DNA of 64,000 bases from Acanthosepion esculentum. Lineage: Eukaryota; Mollusca; Cephalopoda; Sepiida; Sepiidae. Below the pieces are notes generated by a model, which searched no databases, was not told where the DNA came from, and saw only the letters and a list, made by a program, of their open reading frames with translations. The position numbers and the translations under genes were made by a program. Of this stretch, positions 20,545 through 29,794 are shown in pieces. The DNA lies in NCBI GenBank assembly GCA_964036315.1, contig OZ038482.1, positions 11,583,698 to 11,647,697 on the forward strand. The letters are read 5' to 3'. Position 1 is the stretch's first letter. Each line of letters starts with the position of its first letter.

Positions 20545-21600
20545 ATAAAGAGTGTTTAAAAAAACAATGTACACACATTTTTGAAGCTTTCTCAAAAAAT
20601 AATTCAAGCCGCTAGAACCAGTTCTATCTAATTTAAATAATGCATATAAAGACAGTATTTATTCTAAATACATACACTTTAGATTTTTTCAATGCATGTT
20701 TTCAAATTAATGCTTGTTATGATCCAGACATTTTGCTGACAATGCAATTCAATGGAAACACAAATAGAAGTTAACACTTCAATAGGCATTTGGTTGTGTG
20801 CTCTTGCTCTATAGAAACTTTCATTTCAGTGATTCTTGCTGTCTTTGTAGCATAGACTTTATCTTTTAAGTATCTCTGAAAGTCTAAATAAGTGAGGCAT
20901 GTTGAACAAGGAGGGTATTTGTCTATATTTCTGAGATGAGGTATTATGTACTCTATTTACATTATTCGGACTATTGTCCTCATCTTTGTCGCCATATTTA
21001 TTACAACATTTTGGCCCTTCAGTATCTCTCTATATTTCTGAGATGAGGTATTATGTACATTATTTACATTATTCAGACCATTGTCCTCATCTTTGTCGCT
21101 ATATTTATTACAACGTTTCAGCCGTTGTACGCTCCGGCTTTCTTCAGGTGGTTGGAATGTTGAACTGAACCGTTTATTTCGCTCACTGGGGTAGACTATT
21201 CTAATTACACATGCCTCAAGGACACATGGCAGCCTTCTTCAGGTGGTTGGAATGTCAAACATGGCATGTGGAACTAGAACAGTCTACCCCAGTGAGCAAA
21301 ATAAAGGGTTCAATTCGACATTCCAGCCACCTTAAAAAGGCCAGAGTGTACAACGGCCGAAACGTTGTAATAAATATGGCGACAAAGATGAGGACAGTAG
21401 TCTAAATAATGTAAGGAGGGTATTCTACAGAACCTTGTCTTCTGATCCATCTGTTTAGCAAGATGTCATTCAGGTACAATTGTATATCACGATGGTAATA
21501 TGGTGGTGCTCCATCTTACTGAAAATAAAATTCCTCATCTCCCAAAACTTTAATTCTTAGCATAGTAGACTAATGCAGGGTTAGAGTGTGTTCCCTTTTT
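20545..21600 (-). pseudogene. Mariner-like transposase pseudogene, split by an insertion
   Basis: Minus strand, in order: KVLGDEEFYFQ, stop, then DGAPPYYHRDIQLYLNDILL and NRWIRRQGSVEYPP (21,560-21,414). After the 20,920-21,412 insertion it continues with LDFQRYLKDKVYATK and a decayed C-terminus to about 20,700. The 'QQDGAPPH' block holds the second catalytic Asp of IS630/mariner DDE transposases, and the 'PPRSPDL' block is interrupted by the insertion. Near 20,552-20,580 the sequence gtgtttaaaaaaacaatgta resembles this group's terminal repeat. The N-terminus is missing. It has stops and is inactive. Confidence 0.82.
20908..21424. mobile_element. Inverted pair of Penelope-like repeats with 12-bp target duplication
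   Basis: The 12-bp sequence aaggagggtatt occurs at 20,908-20,919 and again at 21,413-21,424. Between them, 21,053-21,211 is the near reverse complement of 21,265-21,414. Each arm holds the 'gtctaccccagtgagc' and 'ctgaagaaagccgg...aacggccgaaacgttgtaataaatatggcgacaaagatgaggac' series. A partial extra copy of the last part lies at 20,955-21,005. Target duplications of this length and inverted or stacked terminal repeats fit Penelope-like elements. The insertion falls inside a mariner-like coding frame. No RT is carried. Confidence 0.85.
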
Positions 21601-21626
21601 GGAAGACACCATATACAGATATATAA

Positions 21627-21707
21627 GATAAAGAACAAATAGGAAAAAGTATATCAATCTGACATGTTTCACTTTTATTAAAGCTTCATCAGAAATTGAG
21701 AGATAAC
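21627..21707 (-). ncRNA. Hammerhead-ribozyme-like repeat, left arm
   Basis: On the minus strand the sequence has CTGATGA (complement of 21,686-21,692), a hairpin gcttt/aaagt, then GAAAC (complement of 21,666-21,670) and a GUC site (complement of 21,661-21,663). The bases outside form stem I: tcaattt before the core pairs with agattga after GUC over 7 bp with one G-U. All invariant core bases are present (CUGAUGA, GAAA, UH). One unpaired base precedes stem II, and stem III would be only 2-3 bp, as in the minimal type I motifs of Penelope-like elements. Activity is not shown. Confidence 0.6.
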
Positions 21708-21799
21708 AGACAAAAGTACCAGTGTTTCTGTCTTTTTGTCTATTTTCTCTCAATCTCTCATGAAGCTTTAATAAAAGTGAAACATGTTAGATTGATATA

Positions 21800-22727
21800 C
21801 AGTGCTGTTCAATAAAAGTGACTCACCTGATTTTTTTTACTAAATGTTCTCTTCTCCGATGAAACGAAAGTTGAGCTAAATTCAAAGGATAAGCGATCTA
21901 AAATCCGAAGAAGAAGCCTTGAAAGCTCTTTGAATTTAGCAGTAAGTGCTGTCAAGCATCCGTTCAGTATAATGTTCTGGGGATGCTTTTCTTTTCATGG
22001 AACTGGTTTCTTAAAACCTATTGAAAAGACCCTCAGGAGCGAGCAGTACAAGAGAATTTTAGAGTCTTGTCTGCTCCCTTCTGCTGAAAGGGTGCAAATC
22101 GGCCCCACCAAGCTCATTTTTATGCAGGATAATGCTCGCTGTCACAAATCAAAATTGATGAAGGAATACTTTGATGAGAAGCAGGTGAGTGTTATGACAT
22201 GGCCGCCCCAATCTCCTGACCTCAATCCCATAGAAAACTTATGGAGTATTATAAAGTACAGGCTCTCAAGAAAGCAGTTGAGCAACAGAGGATTTGATTG
22301 TGAATTTCATATCCAAATGGAATTTAGTGCTTGGAGATGAGATTTGCCAGAACCTAATCAAGTCAATGCCAAAAAGGGTTGAAAAGGTTATTCAAAATAA
22401 AGGAGGACCCATAGATTATTAAATATTTCGAACTATATTGCATATTATAAATAAATTACGCCTCTATTATTCTTTATTTAAAGCTGTTCAGTTATGTTTC
22501 TATTGATTACTAGTTGCAGGAAATAAGTGAGTTTTTCCCTAAATCTCATTTATATCGAAAATTATAATTATCAATAGAATACATTAGAGTGAGTTTGTTT
22601 TACTAGGTGGTCGGGAAGGGGTCTTTATATTAGTAAGATTAAAAATTAGTTTGACCCCAAAAACAATAGGCAAAAAAAATTTTTAAGGAAAGATAATCAG
22701 GTGAGTCACTTTTATTGAACAGCACTG
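21800..22727 (+). mobile_element. Deleted Tc1-like transposon
   Basis: The ends are exact inverted repeats over about 32 bp (cagtgctgttcaataaaagt then gactcacctgat), and TA flanks both ends (21,798-21,799 and 22,728-22,729). The element is 928 bp, against about 1.6 kb for complete relatives. The left terminal repeat runs directly into the middle of the transposase gene, so the DNA-binding half is gone. It sits inside the hammerhead-like right arm, which dates it after that arm. Confidence 0.92.
21831..22422 (+). pseudogene. Tc1-like transposase, catalytic half, frameshifted
   Basis: The plus frame from 21,831 reads NVLFSDETKVELNS with the first catalytic Asp. It continues with IMFWGCFSFHGTGFL, FMQDNARCHKSKL with the second Asp, and WPPQSPDLNPIENLWS with the Glu. 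There are 34 residues between the second Asp and the Glu, giving DD34E. After about 22,300 the protein moves to another frame (QNLIKSMPKRVEKVIQNKGG, stop at 22,420-22,422), so one frameshift is present. The paired-type helix-turn-helix domain and nuclear localisation region are deleted. It cannot bind its own ends. Confidence 0.9.
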
Positions 22728-22789
22728 TACTTTTCTATTTGTTCTTTATTTTATCATCTGGAGTATCCCTACCTAACTTCCCTCTTACA

Positions 22790-24567
22790 ACTGAATCTGT
22801 TGAGTGATATACATATAATCCCTTCCATAGTGTTTGCTATCATCTCTAACCTGGGTCCCCACAGAGCATGCAGACCTGATGGTATCCTTGTAATAGTCAT
22901 TAAGAAATGTGCTCCTGAACTGGTTCCTGTTCTCTCTAAACTGTATAATAAATGCTTCGCTGCCTCCTGCAAGTTATCATCTATTGTTCCAATTTTTAAG
23001 AACTCTGGTGAACCATCTAAACTATCCAACTATCAGCAATCTATCTCATTTGGGGAAACTGCTAGAGCCCCTAATCAATACTGAATTGGTTCATCTCATC
23101 GCAGGGCTTTTTTTCAGACAAGCAATATAGCTTTCATTTTTTCAGGTCAACTGCTGATGTGCTGACAGAAAGAGTCTATGATGCTCTAAATCAAAATGGT
23201 GATGTTTGAGCTCTAACATTGGACATAATGAAAGTCTTTGACAGGGTTTCATATTCAGGTCCACCCCACAAGCTGAAAAGTTACGGTATCTCCAGGCACA
23301 TTTTTGTGCTGATCCAGTTGTTCCTATCAAATCGTGAAATGAAAGTTGTCCTGAACGCCTACTCATTACATCCTTTCGTACTAATGCGGATGTCCCCCCC
23401 AGATCTCTATCCTTGGTCCTACGCTATTTTTAATTTTTATTAATGACCTTCCTGATGACATCAGCTCTCAACTTGGCATCTACACTGATGACCCAACCAT
23501 TTACTCCTCCTGCCTCAATAGTAAGGCTGACCAGTCTGACAAGGTCAAAATGGCAGCTGGTGTCCAAAATGACCTCAAGACCATTGTTATCTGGAGCAAA
23601 AGATGGCTTGTTAATTTGAATGCCTCCAAAATTAAACCTCCCCTCCATTTATCATCTGAGAGACCCCTGATGCTACCCTCCAGGAAAGTAACTCATTGTG
23701 CCTTCTCAGGCTAATGTTCTCAGCTGACATGAAGTGGAAAGACTATATCGAATCCATTGCTATATTGAATCAACTGCCAAGAAAATTAGTTCACTGTGTT
23801 GGGTGAGACATTTTTGCTTTTCAGAATCTATCTTGCACATCTATAAGTCTACCATTCATCCATGCTTGGAATATTGCTGCTGTAGAATTTGGTAAGAGAA
23901 ACAAACTACTCATCTGTATGAGAAGTTTAGTCTGGCTGTCTACCCACCTGGCAAAGTTGGTAGGTGGCATATATAGCAGCCTGGAAACCTCCTTGCAACG
24001 GTGAGTATCATATTTTTGATTCTTCTGCTGCCATATATGGTCCGGTGCCACTGCTATTTTCCTGGAGCTCCTTGATAAGATCCAAAGAAGAATCAGCAAT
24101 ATTATTGGTCCTGATCTGGCTTCAGTCACTTGCCCACTGCCATAAGCTTGCCTCTCTGTGCTTTTTAATAAATACTTTCCTGGTAATTGTTTGAATATGT
24201 TTTTTGCTATGGTACCTATAGACTGTATAAATTTAAGCTAAGCGCAATACTAGACTGTGGTGAGATCTCATCAATTTACAGTTGAGCTAGCGAGATGTAG
24301 CTACAACTTCTATGCTAACAGTTTATTATTTTGCCCTTCTCACTTGTAGAACTCCTTCTCAGCCCATACTTTCCAGCCAACTTTAATTTGCAAAAATTTA
24401 AATGCAATGTCAATTGCTATCAATGGCTATCTACTGTCCCCTGATTGCCCCTTTCCCTTTCTCCTCATTACTAATGTTTCTGTTTCTAATTCCTCCACAC
24501 CCTGTAAATCCTTGTGTGCTAGTGGCTGTACTACCTTGTGTGAGGTGAGACTGATTAAAAATATATA
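22790..24567 (+). pseudogene. LINE (Family A, CR1/Jockey-type) RT pseudogene
   Basis: Plus-strand blocks in order: CRPDGILVIVIKKCAPELVP and LSKLYNKCF; IVPIFKNSGEPSKLSNY; LTLDIMKVFDRVSYSG (motif A, from 'ALDISKAFDRVWH'); GISRHIFVLIQLFLSNREMK; 'FINDLPDDI'; LGIYTDDPTIYSS (motif C, YADD as YTDD); WSKRWLVNLNASKIK; 'STIHPCLEYCC'; LLDKIQRRISNIIGPDLAS; then the tail to about 24,400 and a 3' UTR. Frames change at least six times and stops are frequent. The endonuclease is missing. The 3' end is cut by the Tc1-like element at 24,568. Confidence 0.9.
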
Positions 24568-26100
24568 CAGCCATGGCCAAAATTATGGAGCACCTATAAA
24601 AAAAAAAAAAAAAATCGAGATAATAGTTTAAACCTACGTTTTTAAAGGTTAAGAATCGTACAGTGAACAATTGAGAGCAAATGTAAAATATTTAACAGTG
24701 GATTGTAGTATTTGTTTGCTTTAAAGCCTCTCTCAAGAACTTTAGCTGAGTTTTGTACTAAATTCATTCCAATATTCAAAATGATTTATTGTCATACTAA
24801 AGGTTGTTTCATAATTTTCGGGTAATATTTGATTCCTACCAGTGCTATAATAGTATATTTAATTGAAAATGCCTCCAAAGAAGCAGCTTTCAGAGATTAA
24901 AAGGGCACAAATTGTTGCTTTATCTGATGAAGGATATTCTCAGGTAGAAATTGCCAGGAAAATGGAATGTTCAAGGAAGGGGGTTCAAACAACGATTAAA
25001 AGGTACAAGGAAACAAAATCTTTCAAAAACAGAAAAGGACAAGGCCGTAGAAAGTCTACAACCACCAGGGAAGACAGATCTTTGAAAAGAACATCCCTTG
25101 CAGATAGGAGGAAAAGTTCTTCTGAACTTAGGGAGGGTGCAAACAAAAACATATCAGCTCGAACAGTGAGAAGAAGGTTATTAGAAGTGGGATTAAAAGG
25201 ATGCAAAGCCAGGAAGAAGCCATACTTGTCTCAGGCCAACAAGAAAAAACGACTGGAATTTGCAAAAAACCATGAAAATTGGACAACTGATGATTGGGGC
25301 AAAATTGTTTGGTAACTTTGAGGTAAGTTAACAGCTTCTCTTTCCTAAACTTTGGATGTAATAATTGAAATTTTTATGTGAATACACATCCATAACATTT
25401 ATTCAAAAATTGTAACAAATTCTTTTTTTTTTCATCAGATTTTTGGCACTCCTGGAGCGGTTTATGTTCACCGTAGGGATGGAGAGGCATTTCATCCTGA
25501 TTGTGTGGTTCCAACTGTAAAATTTGGAGGAGGAAGCGTAATGGTTTGGGGCTGCATGGCTTCTTCAGGCACTGGAATGTTGTACACATGTGAGGGCAGA
25601 ATGAACTCCACAATTTATACTAACATGCTGGACCAGGTTTACCGAACCTCGTTGACTAAAATATTTAATAATAACATTCCAAGTGATGTAATCTTCCAAC
25701 AAGACAATGCTCTATGCCATACGTCAAAAGTTTCAATAGGTTGGTTTGAGAAAAAAGGGATTACAGTGATGAAGTGGCCCCCTCAATCCCCAGACCTAAA
25801 TCCCATTGAAACTTTGTGGTCCCATTTAGGGAAAAGAGTGAGAATGCACAAATGTTCATCAAAAAAAGAATCAGATGCCAAACTTCATGAAGAGTGGCAG
25901 AAAATAGATCCTACCACCTGCAACAACTTAGTCAATAATATGCAAAAACGAATAAAAGCTGTTATTAAGGCAAAAGGAGGACATACCAAATATTGATTGT
26001 TGTTATTAATGTTTACTCCACTATTCTTAACCTTTAAATATATAAGTTTGAATCATAATTTCGATTTTTCATTGGTGCTCCATAATTTTGGCCAAGGCTG
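24568..26100 (+). mobile_element. Tc1-like transposon, nearly full length
   Basis: Terminal inverted repeats start cagcc(a/t)tggccaaaatt and extend imperfectly for about 90 bp (the inner part 'aaaggttaagaat' is also shared). TA flanks both ends (24,566-24,567 and 26,101-26,102). Length is 1,533 bp. It lies in the 3' UTR of the Family A LINE: the sequence on its left matches the LINE 3' UTR at 59,380-59,415, and the sequence on its right resumes a similar one. That second copy serves as an empty site. Confidence 0.93.
24863..25996 (+). pseudogene. Tc1-like transposase with an apparent intron and a catalytic-site deletion
   Basis: Exon 1 (from ATG 24,869, possibly 24,863) encodes two helix-turn-helix regions: QLSEIKRAQIVALSDEGYSQ and SARTVRRRLLEVGLKG. 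It runs to WGKIVW and a stop at 25,313. After only 4 nt comes TTTGAG, then GTAAGT (25,323) and a pyrimidine tract ending in CAG (25,438). The frame from 25,439 reads IFGTPGAVYVHRRDGEAFHP and continues to 25,996 with FQQDNALCH (second Asp) and WPPQSPDLNPIETLW (Glu), spaced DD34E. Relatives have 'W-SDExK-FE-IFG' here. Thus 11 nt covering the first catalytic Asp are missing, which shifts the frame. The 116-bp gap looks like a spliceosomal intron. Confidence 0.85.
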
Positions 26101-26102
26101 TA

Positions 26103-26588
26103 TATGACTTTCTGATATTTTATAAAATAATTGATTTCCTATATTATAATTAGTGAAATTTTGTTAAGAAATAATGAATAAGGGTTTAATTTAGTTTATC
26201 TGCAAAAAAATGTCACCCTGAACATGAAATTTTGAAAACTGTATATAACTATAGTAGTGCTATGATGTTCTGGAGCCTACAAAAACTTCTTTTTTTTGTT
26301 TGTTTGTAAGTTTATACTTTGCTATATCTATAAACTGTTACATGCCTTAAAAAATACATAAGTTCTATACAATTACATCATTAGCAAGTTGGAAAATAAA
26401 GCTGAAATATTTTGGTTTTTTACCCTTATTGTGTATGTGGTAAAATCAATTTTTTGGTTTGGAGGGGACCTTTTTTAAGAAGTAAAACAAATTTATATCT
26501 TTTTCATTATTTTTAAATAAAAATTCATCAATTTATAAAAGATGAACATAGGGTTACAAAAATTTCATAGTCCTTATAAATATATATA
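26103..26588. other. No gene; AT-rich spacer between two transposons
   Basis: The first bases probably continue the LINE 3' UTR. The rest has no motif I can support. A short TA run (26,577-26,590) forms the insertion site of the mariner. Confidence 0.5.
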
Positions 26589-26590
26589 TA

Positions 26591-27870
26591 TTAGGTCATC
26601 CAATAAGTTCTGTCCGAATTTTAACTTTTTGTTAAAATGAACAAAATTTAAAGAGTATTTTATAATGTCTAATGGAGCTGAACATTATTTTTATGTTTAG
26701 ATGCATTTAAACTGATCAAATTTTATTTCAGAGAACAATAAAATTAAATTTTGTTTGATTAAAACCCTGCTAATATGGAAGTACCCAAGAATCATTTGAG
26801 GCACATAATGCTTTATGAGTTCAAGAAAGGAAACTCAGCAGCCGAAGCGGCTAGAAACATTCACTCAGTTTATGGAGAGGAATGTGTGAATGAAAGAACT
26901 TGCAGAAGATGGTTTGCAAAATTCAGAGGTGGAGATTTCACCCTTGAAGATGAAGATCGAACCGGACATCCACTTGAGTTTGATGAAAAGCTTCTTGAAG
27001 CAGCCCTTGAAGAAAATCCTGCTTTATCAGTTGAGGAATTGGCAGTGGTTCTCAGTTCAAACCATACAACTGTTCATCATCATCTTCAACAACTTGGAAA
27101 AGTTCCTAAACTTGGAAAATGGGTGCCTCAGGAATTGTCTGAAAACAACCTCAAATCCCAAGTTGACATCTGCCATACTTGCCAACTTGTTTCACCTATT
27201 TTGGATAGACTTGTGACTGGCGAGGAAAAATGGATCTTTTATCGAAATGTTAAGTGTCGTAGACAGTGGCTTGGTAAAGGGGAAGGACCCCAGCCACAGC
27301 TGAGAAGGGAACTTCATGGGCAAAAGGTTCTTCTTTCAATCTGGTGGGATTGCCAAGGAATAATCCACTTTGAATTCTTACCACCTAATGCAACAATTAA
27401 TGCTCAAATATACTGTCAGCAATTAGAGCGTTTGAACCAAGCTTTGAGGAAAAAAAGACCTGCTCTAGTGAATCAAAAACAGGTGATGTTTCATCAGGAC
27501 AATGCGCGACCACACACAACAAGAATCACGTCACAAAAGATCAAAGAACTTTGTTGGGAGAAAATTCCTCATCCACCTTATTCTCCCGACCTTGCTCCTT
27601 CAGACTACCATTTGTTTCGTAGCTTACAGAATCATTTGGAAGAAACAGCTTTTGTAACACAGGAAGAGGTTAAAACTGGCATTTGTGAGTTCTTCAAATC
27701 AAAGCCAAAAGAATTTAACAGTAATGGAATTAGTAAGCTTGTTAATAAATGGAAGGAAGTCATAGATAATCAGGGAAAATACATTGTTGATTGAATCTGT
27801 AATTAAATGTAACATTTGGTCACTTGTTTTCTTTATTCAAAATTTGGACAGAACTTATGGGATGACCTGA
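26591..27870 (+). mobile_element. Mariner transposon, structurally complete
   Basis: It begins ttaggtcatccaataagttc and its right end is the reverse complement tcaggtcatcccataagttc. About 27 of the first 30 bases match. TA dinucleotides flank both ends (26,589-26,590 and 27,871-27,872). Length is 1,280 bp, normal for mariner elements. It contains a single uninterrupted transposase frame. It is the least decayed element in the window, so it is probably the youngest insertion. Confidence 0.95.
26775..27794 (+). CDS. Mariner transposase (Glu at first catalytic position)
   Basis: Uninterrupted frame of 339 codons (mariner transposases are about 345). Residues 1-110 are the DNA-binding part, with two helix-turn-helix regions (IMLYEFKKGNSAAEAARNIH and LSVEELAVVLSSNHTTVHHH). 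The linker motif is WVPQEL at 116-121. The catalytic domain has TGEEKW (149-153 region), HQDNARPH (Asp 242) and PYSPDLAPSDYHLF (Asp 277), the last two spaced by 34 residues as in DD34D mariners. The first acidic residue, Asp in the usual TGDEKW motif, is Glu 150 here. About three residues seem missing just before it (around 136-141). The nuclease would cut and paste the flanking repeats in the nucleus if active. The substitution makes activity doubtful. Confidence 0.92.
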   Translation: MEVPKNHLRHIMLYEFKKGNSAAEAARNIHSVYGEECVNERTCRRWFAKFRGGDFTLEDEDRTGHPLEFDEKLLEAALEENPALSVEELAVVLSSNHTTVHHHLQQLGKVPKLGKWVPQELSENNLKSQVDICHTCQLVSPILDRLVTGEEKWIFYRNVKCRRQWLGKGEGPQPQLRRELHGQKVLLSIWWDCQGIIHFEFLPPNATINAQIYCQQLERLNQALRKKRPALVNQKQVMFHQDNARPHTTRITSQKIKELCWEKIPHPPYSPDLAPSDYHLFRSLQNHLEETAFVTQEEVKTGICEFFKSKPKEFNSNGISKLVNKWKEVIDNQGKYIVD

Positions 27871-27872
27871 TA

Positions 27873-28525
27873 TATAAAGCAAGGTGATACCTAACACCAC
27901 CAAAAAAGTGACAAATTTTGTCTAAGGATAAATTCAACATACTTTTTAAAAAAGCTGAGGTTAGAGTGAACAAAAATTATTTATAAAAATTAATTTTATA
28001 ATCGTCATATTTGTTGTTATACAAAATTCTTAATATTGACATTTTTAGCAAGTTTTTAATGAGTTTTGTAGCTTAAATTAGTTCAACTACAGAATTACAA
28101 AAATGTGTTTCTTGACTTACATTTTTGCTGTATATGTACTGCTGTAAAATATTAAATTTACCAAATTTAATTACGACATTTTTGTGATAAAATTTTTCAT
28201 AAATTTAGTAGCAAGAAGAGTTACATTTTTGTCATGTATTTACAAAGGACAGTAAAATTAAAATTTAATATACTTTTTTAAAATACTTGTCAGAAAGAAA
28301 AACACAAATTAGTGATAAAAACTAATCAATGTTCATTATTATGAAGAAAATATCAAAGAAAAAATGGACTTTGTGCTGAAGTTCATAATGACATGTTTTT
28401 GTCAGTTTCATATTAAATATTTTGCATTTTTTTAACAATACAATTAAAATAATGCAAGTTCAAAGAATATAAAACAAGTGAATTTTATCTGTCTATTCTT
28501 CTGATATAAGGTATTGTAACTATTT
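27873..28525. other. No gene seen
   Basis: Very AT-rich. No coding, RNA or repeat signal that I can support. Confidence 0.55.
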
Positions 28526-28529
28526 TCAC

Positions 28530-28640
28530 TATTTAAATTGTTCGGACACTTAACCTCATCTTTATTGCCATATTCACTATGTCTAAGCTGTTAGATCCTC
28601 AAGAAGGCTGGAGGGTTTGTCTATGTTTCTGAGTTTTTTT
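28530..28640 (-). repeat. Penelope-like terminal repeat relic
   Basis: The plus strand has actatttaaattgttcggac, cctcatctttattgccatat and then ctcaagaaggctgg. This is a worn minus-strand copy of the series seen at 21,265-21,414. The same worn version is at 29,803-29,900, so both may come from one older subfamily. Confidence 0.55.
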
Positions 28641-28739
28641 GTTTTGGTTTTACGGCATATCAACCTCAATGAGTCATTTAATGCCGACAAAAATTTTTAT
28701 TGTTGCTAATATTTTTTTAATCTATTTCTCTACTTTTTT

Positions 28740-29075
28740 ACCTTCAAAAATCCACTTCTGGTAATGATTTTCTTTCAAATATATATCACTGGTAATATTT
28801 TTCCTTTTTCGAAAAATGTTTAGCTGTTAATTAATATATATTTTCCTTTTTTTTTTTTCAAAAAATATATTGCTTATTTTTCCAAAAATGTATAGCTGGT
28901 AATAGTATTATTTTTTAAAAAAACATATAGCTGGTAATATTTTTCTTTTTTTTAAACATATAGCTGGTAATATTATTTTTCAAAAACGCACTGCTGACAA
29001 CATTATCCTTTCGAAAACGTATAGCTGGTAATACTATTTTTCAAAAAACATATAGCCAGCAAGCTTATTTTTTAA
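28740..29075. repeat. Degenerate tandem repeat, unit about 30-40 bp
   Basis: At least eight imperfect units of the type 'catatagctggtaatattatttttcaaaaa' follow one another (clear ones at 28,906, 28,925, 28,958, 29,020 and 29,050). Spacing varies because of T and A runs. It leads straight into the 31-bp minisatellite. Confidence 0.8.
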
Positions 29076-29122
29076 AAAAAGGCCTTTCTGTTGGATATAG
29101 TTCATTGCCGTACCTAGTACAT

Positions 29123-29742
29123 GGATGCAGTTTACCGTCATACCCATGGACACGGATGCAGTTTACAGTCATACCCATGGACACGGATGCAGTTTACAGT
29201 CATACCCATAGACACGGATGCAGTTTACTGTCATACCCATGGACACGGATGCAGTTTACCGTCATACCCATGGACACGGATGCAGTTTACAGTCATACTC
29301 ATGGACACGGATGCAGTTTACCGTCATACCCATGGACACGGATGCAGTTTACAGTCATACCCATGGACACGGATGCAGTTTACCGTCATACCCATGGACA
29401 CGGATGCAGTTTACAGTCATACCCATGGACACGGATGCAGTTTACAGTCATACCCATGGACACGGATGCAGTTTACCGTCATACCCATGGACACGGATGC
29501 AGTTTACAGTCATACCCATGGACACGGATGCAGTTTACCGTCATACCCATGGACACGGATGAAGTTTACAGTCATACCCATGGACACGGATGCAGTTTAC
29601 AGTCATACCCATGGACACGGATGCAGTTTACAGTCATACTCATGGACACGGATGCAGTTTACAGTCCTACCCATGGACACGGATGCAGTTTACCGTCATA
29701 CCCATGGACTCGGATGTAGTTTATCGTCATACCCAGGGCATG
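29123..29742. repeat. 31-bp minisatellite, 20 units
   Basis: The unit starts ggatgcagtttaccgtcata and ends cccatggacac. Unit starts are exactly 31 bp apart from 29,123 to 29,712. Variation is mostly ccgtc/cagtc, with divergent first and last units. All three plus-strand frames are open through most of the array, because 31 is not divisible by 3 and the unit lacks stops in every phase. A translation would be a 31-residue repeat in any frame. I do not treat it as a gene: no start context, splice signal or known homolog supports that. Confidence 0.95.
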
Positions 29743-29794
29743 GTGTAGTCTGGGAGTTCACTATTTGCCCATGGCTGGGACCCTAACAAGTGAG

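Larger units (their letters stand above)
21740..22750 (+). ncRNA. Hammerhead-like repeat, right arm, interrupted by a Tc1-like element
   Basis: 21,740-21,799 plus 22,728-22,750 is the near reverse complement of 21,627-21,707, so the two arms form a fold-back of about 80 bp with a spacer of about 30 nt. Here the core reads CTCATGA (21,757-21,763), with the essential G changed to C. GAAAC is at 21,779-21,783, and stem I (tcaatct/agattga) is a perfect 7 bp. The site is GUU instead of GUC. This copy should be catalytically dead. The arm is cut at a TA by the Tc1-like element. Confidence 0.6.

Noticed and set aside
26775..27794. Host gene domesticated from a mariner (SETMAR-like)
   Set aside because: Terminal repeats and TA duplication closely flank the frame, and no extra domain or intron is attached. 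It is simply a transposon.
29105..29786. Frames of 114-221 codons in the minisatellite as a repeat protein gene
   Set aside because: All three frames are open only because the 31-bp unit lacks stops. There is no start context or homolog.
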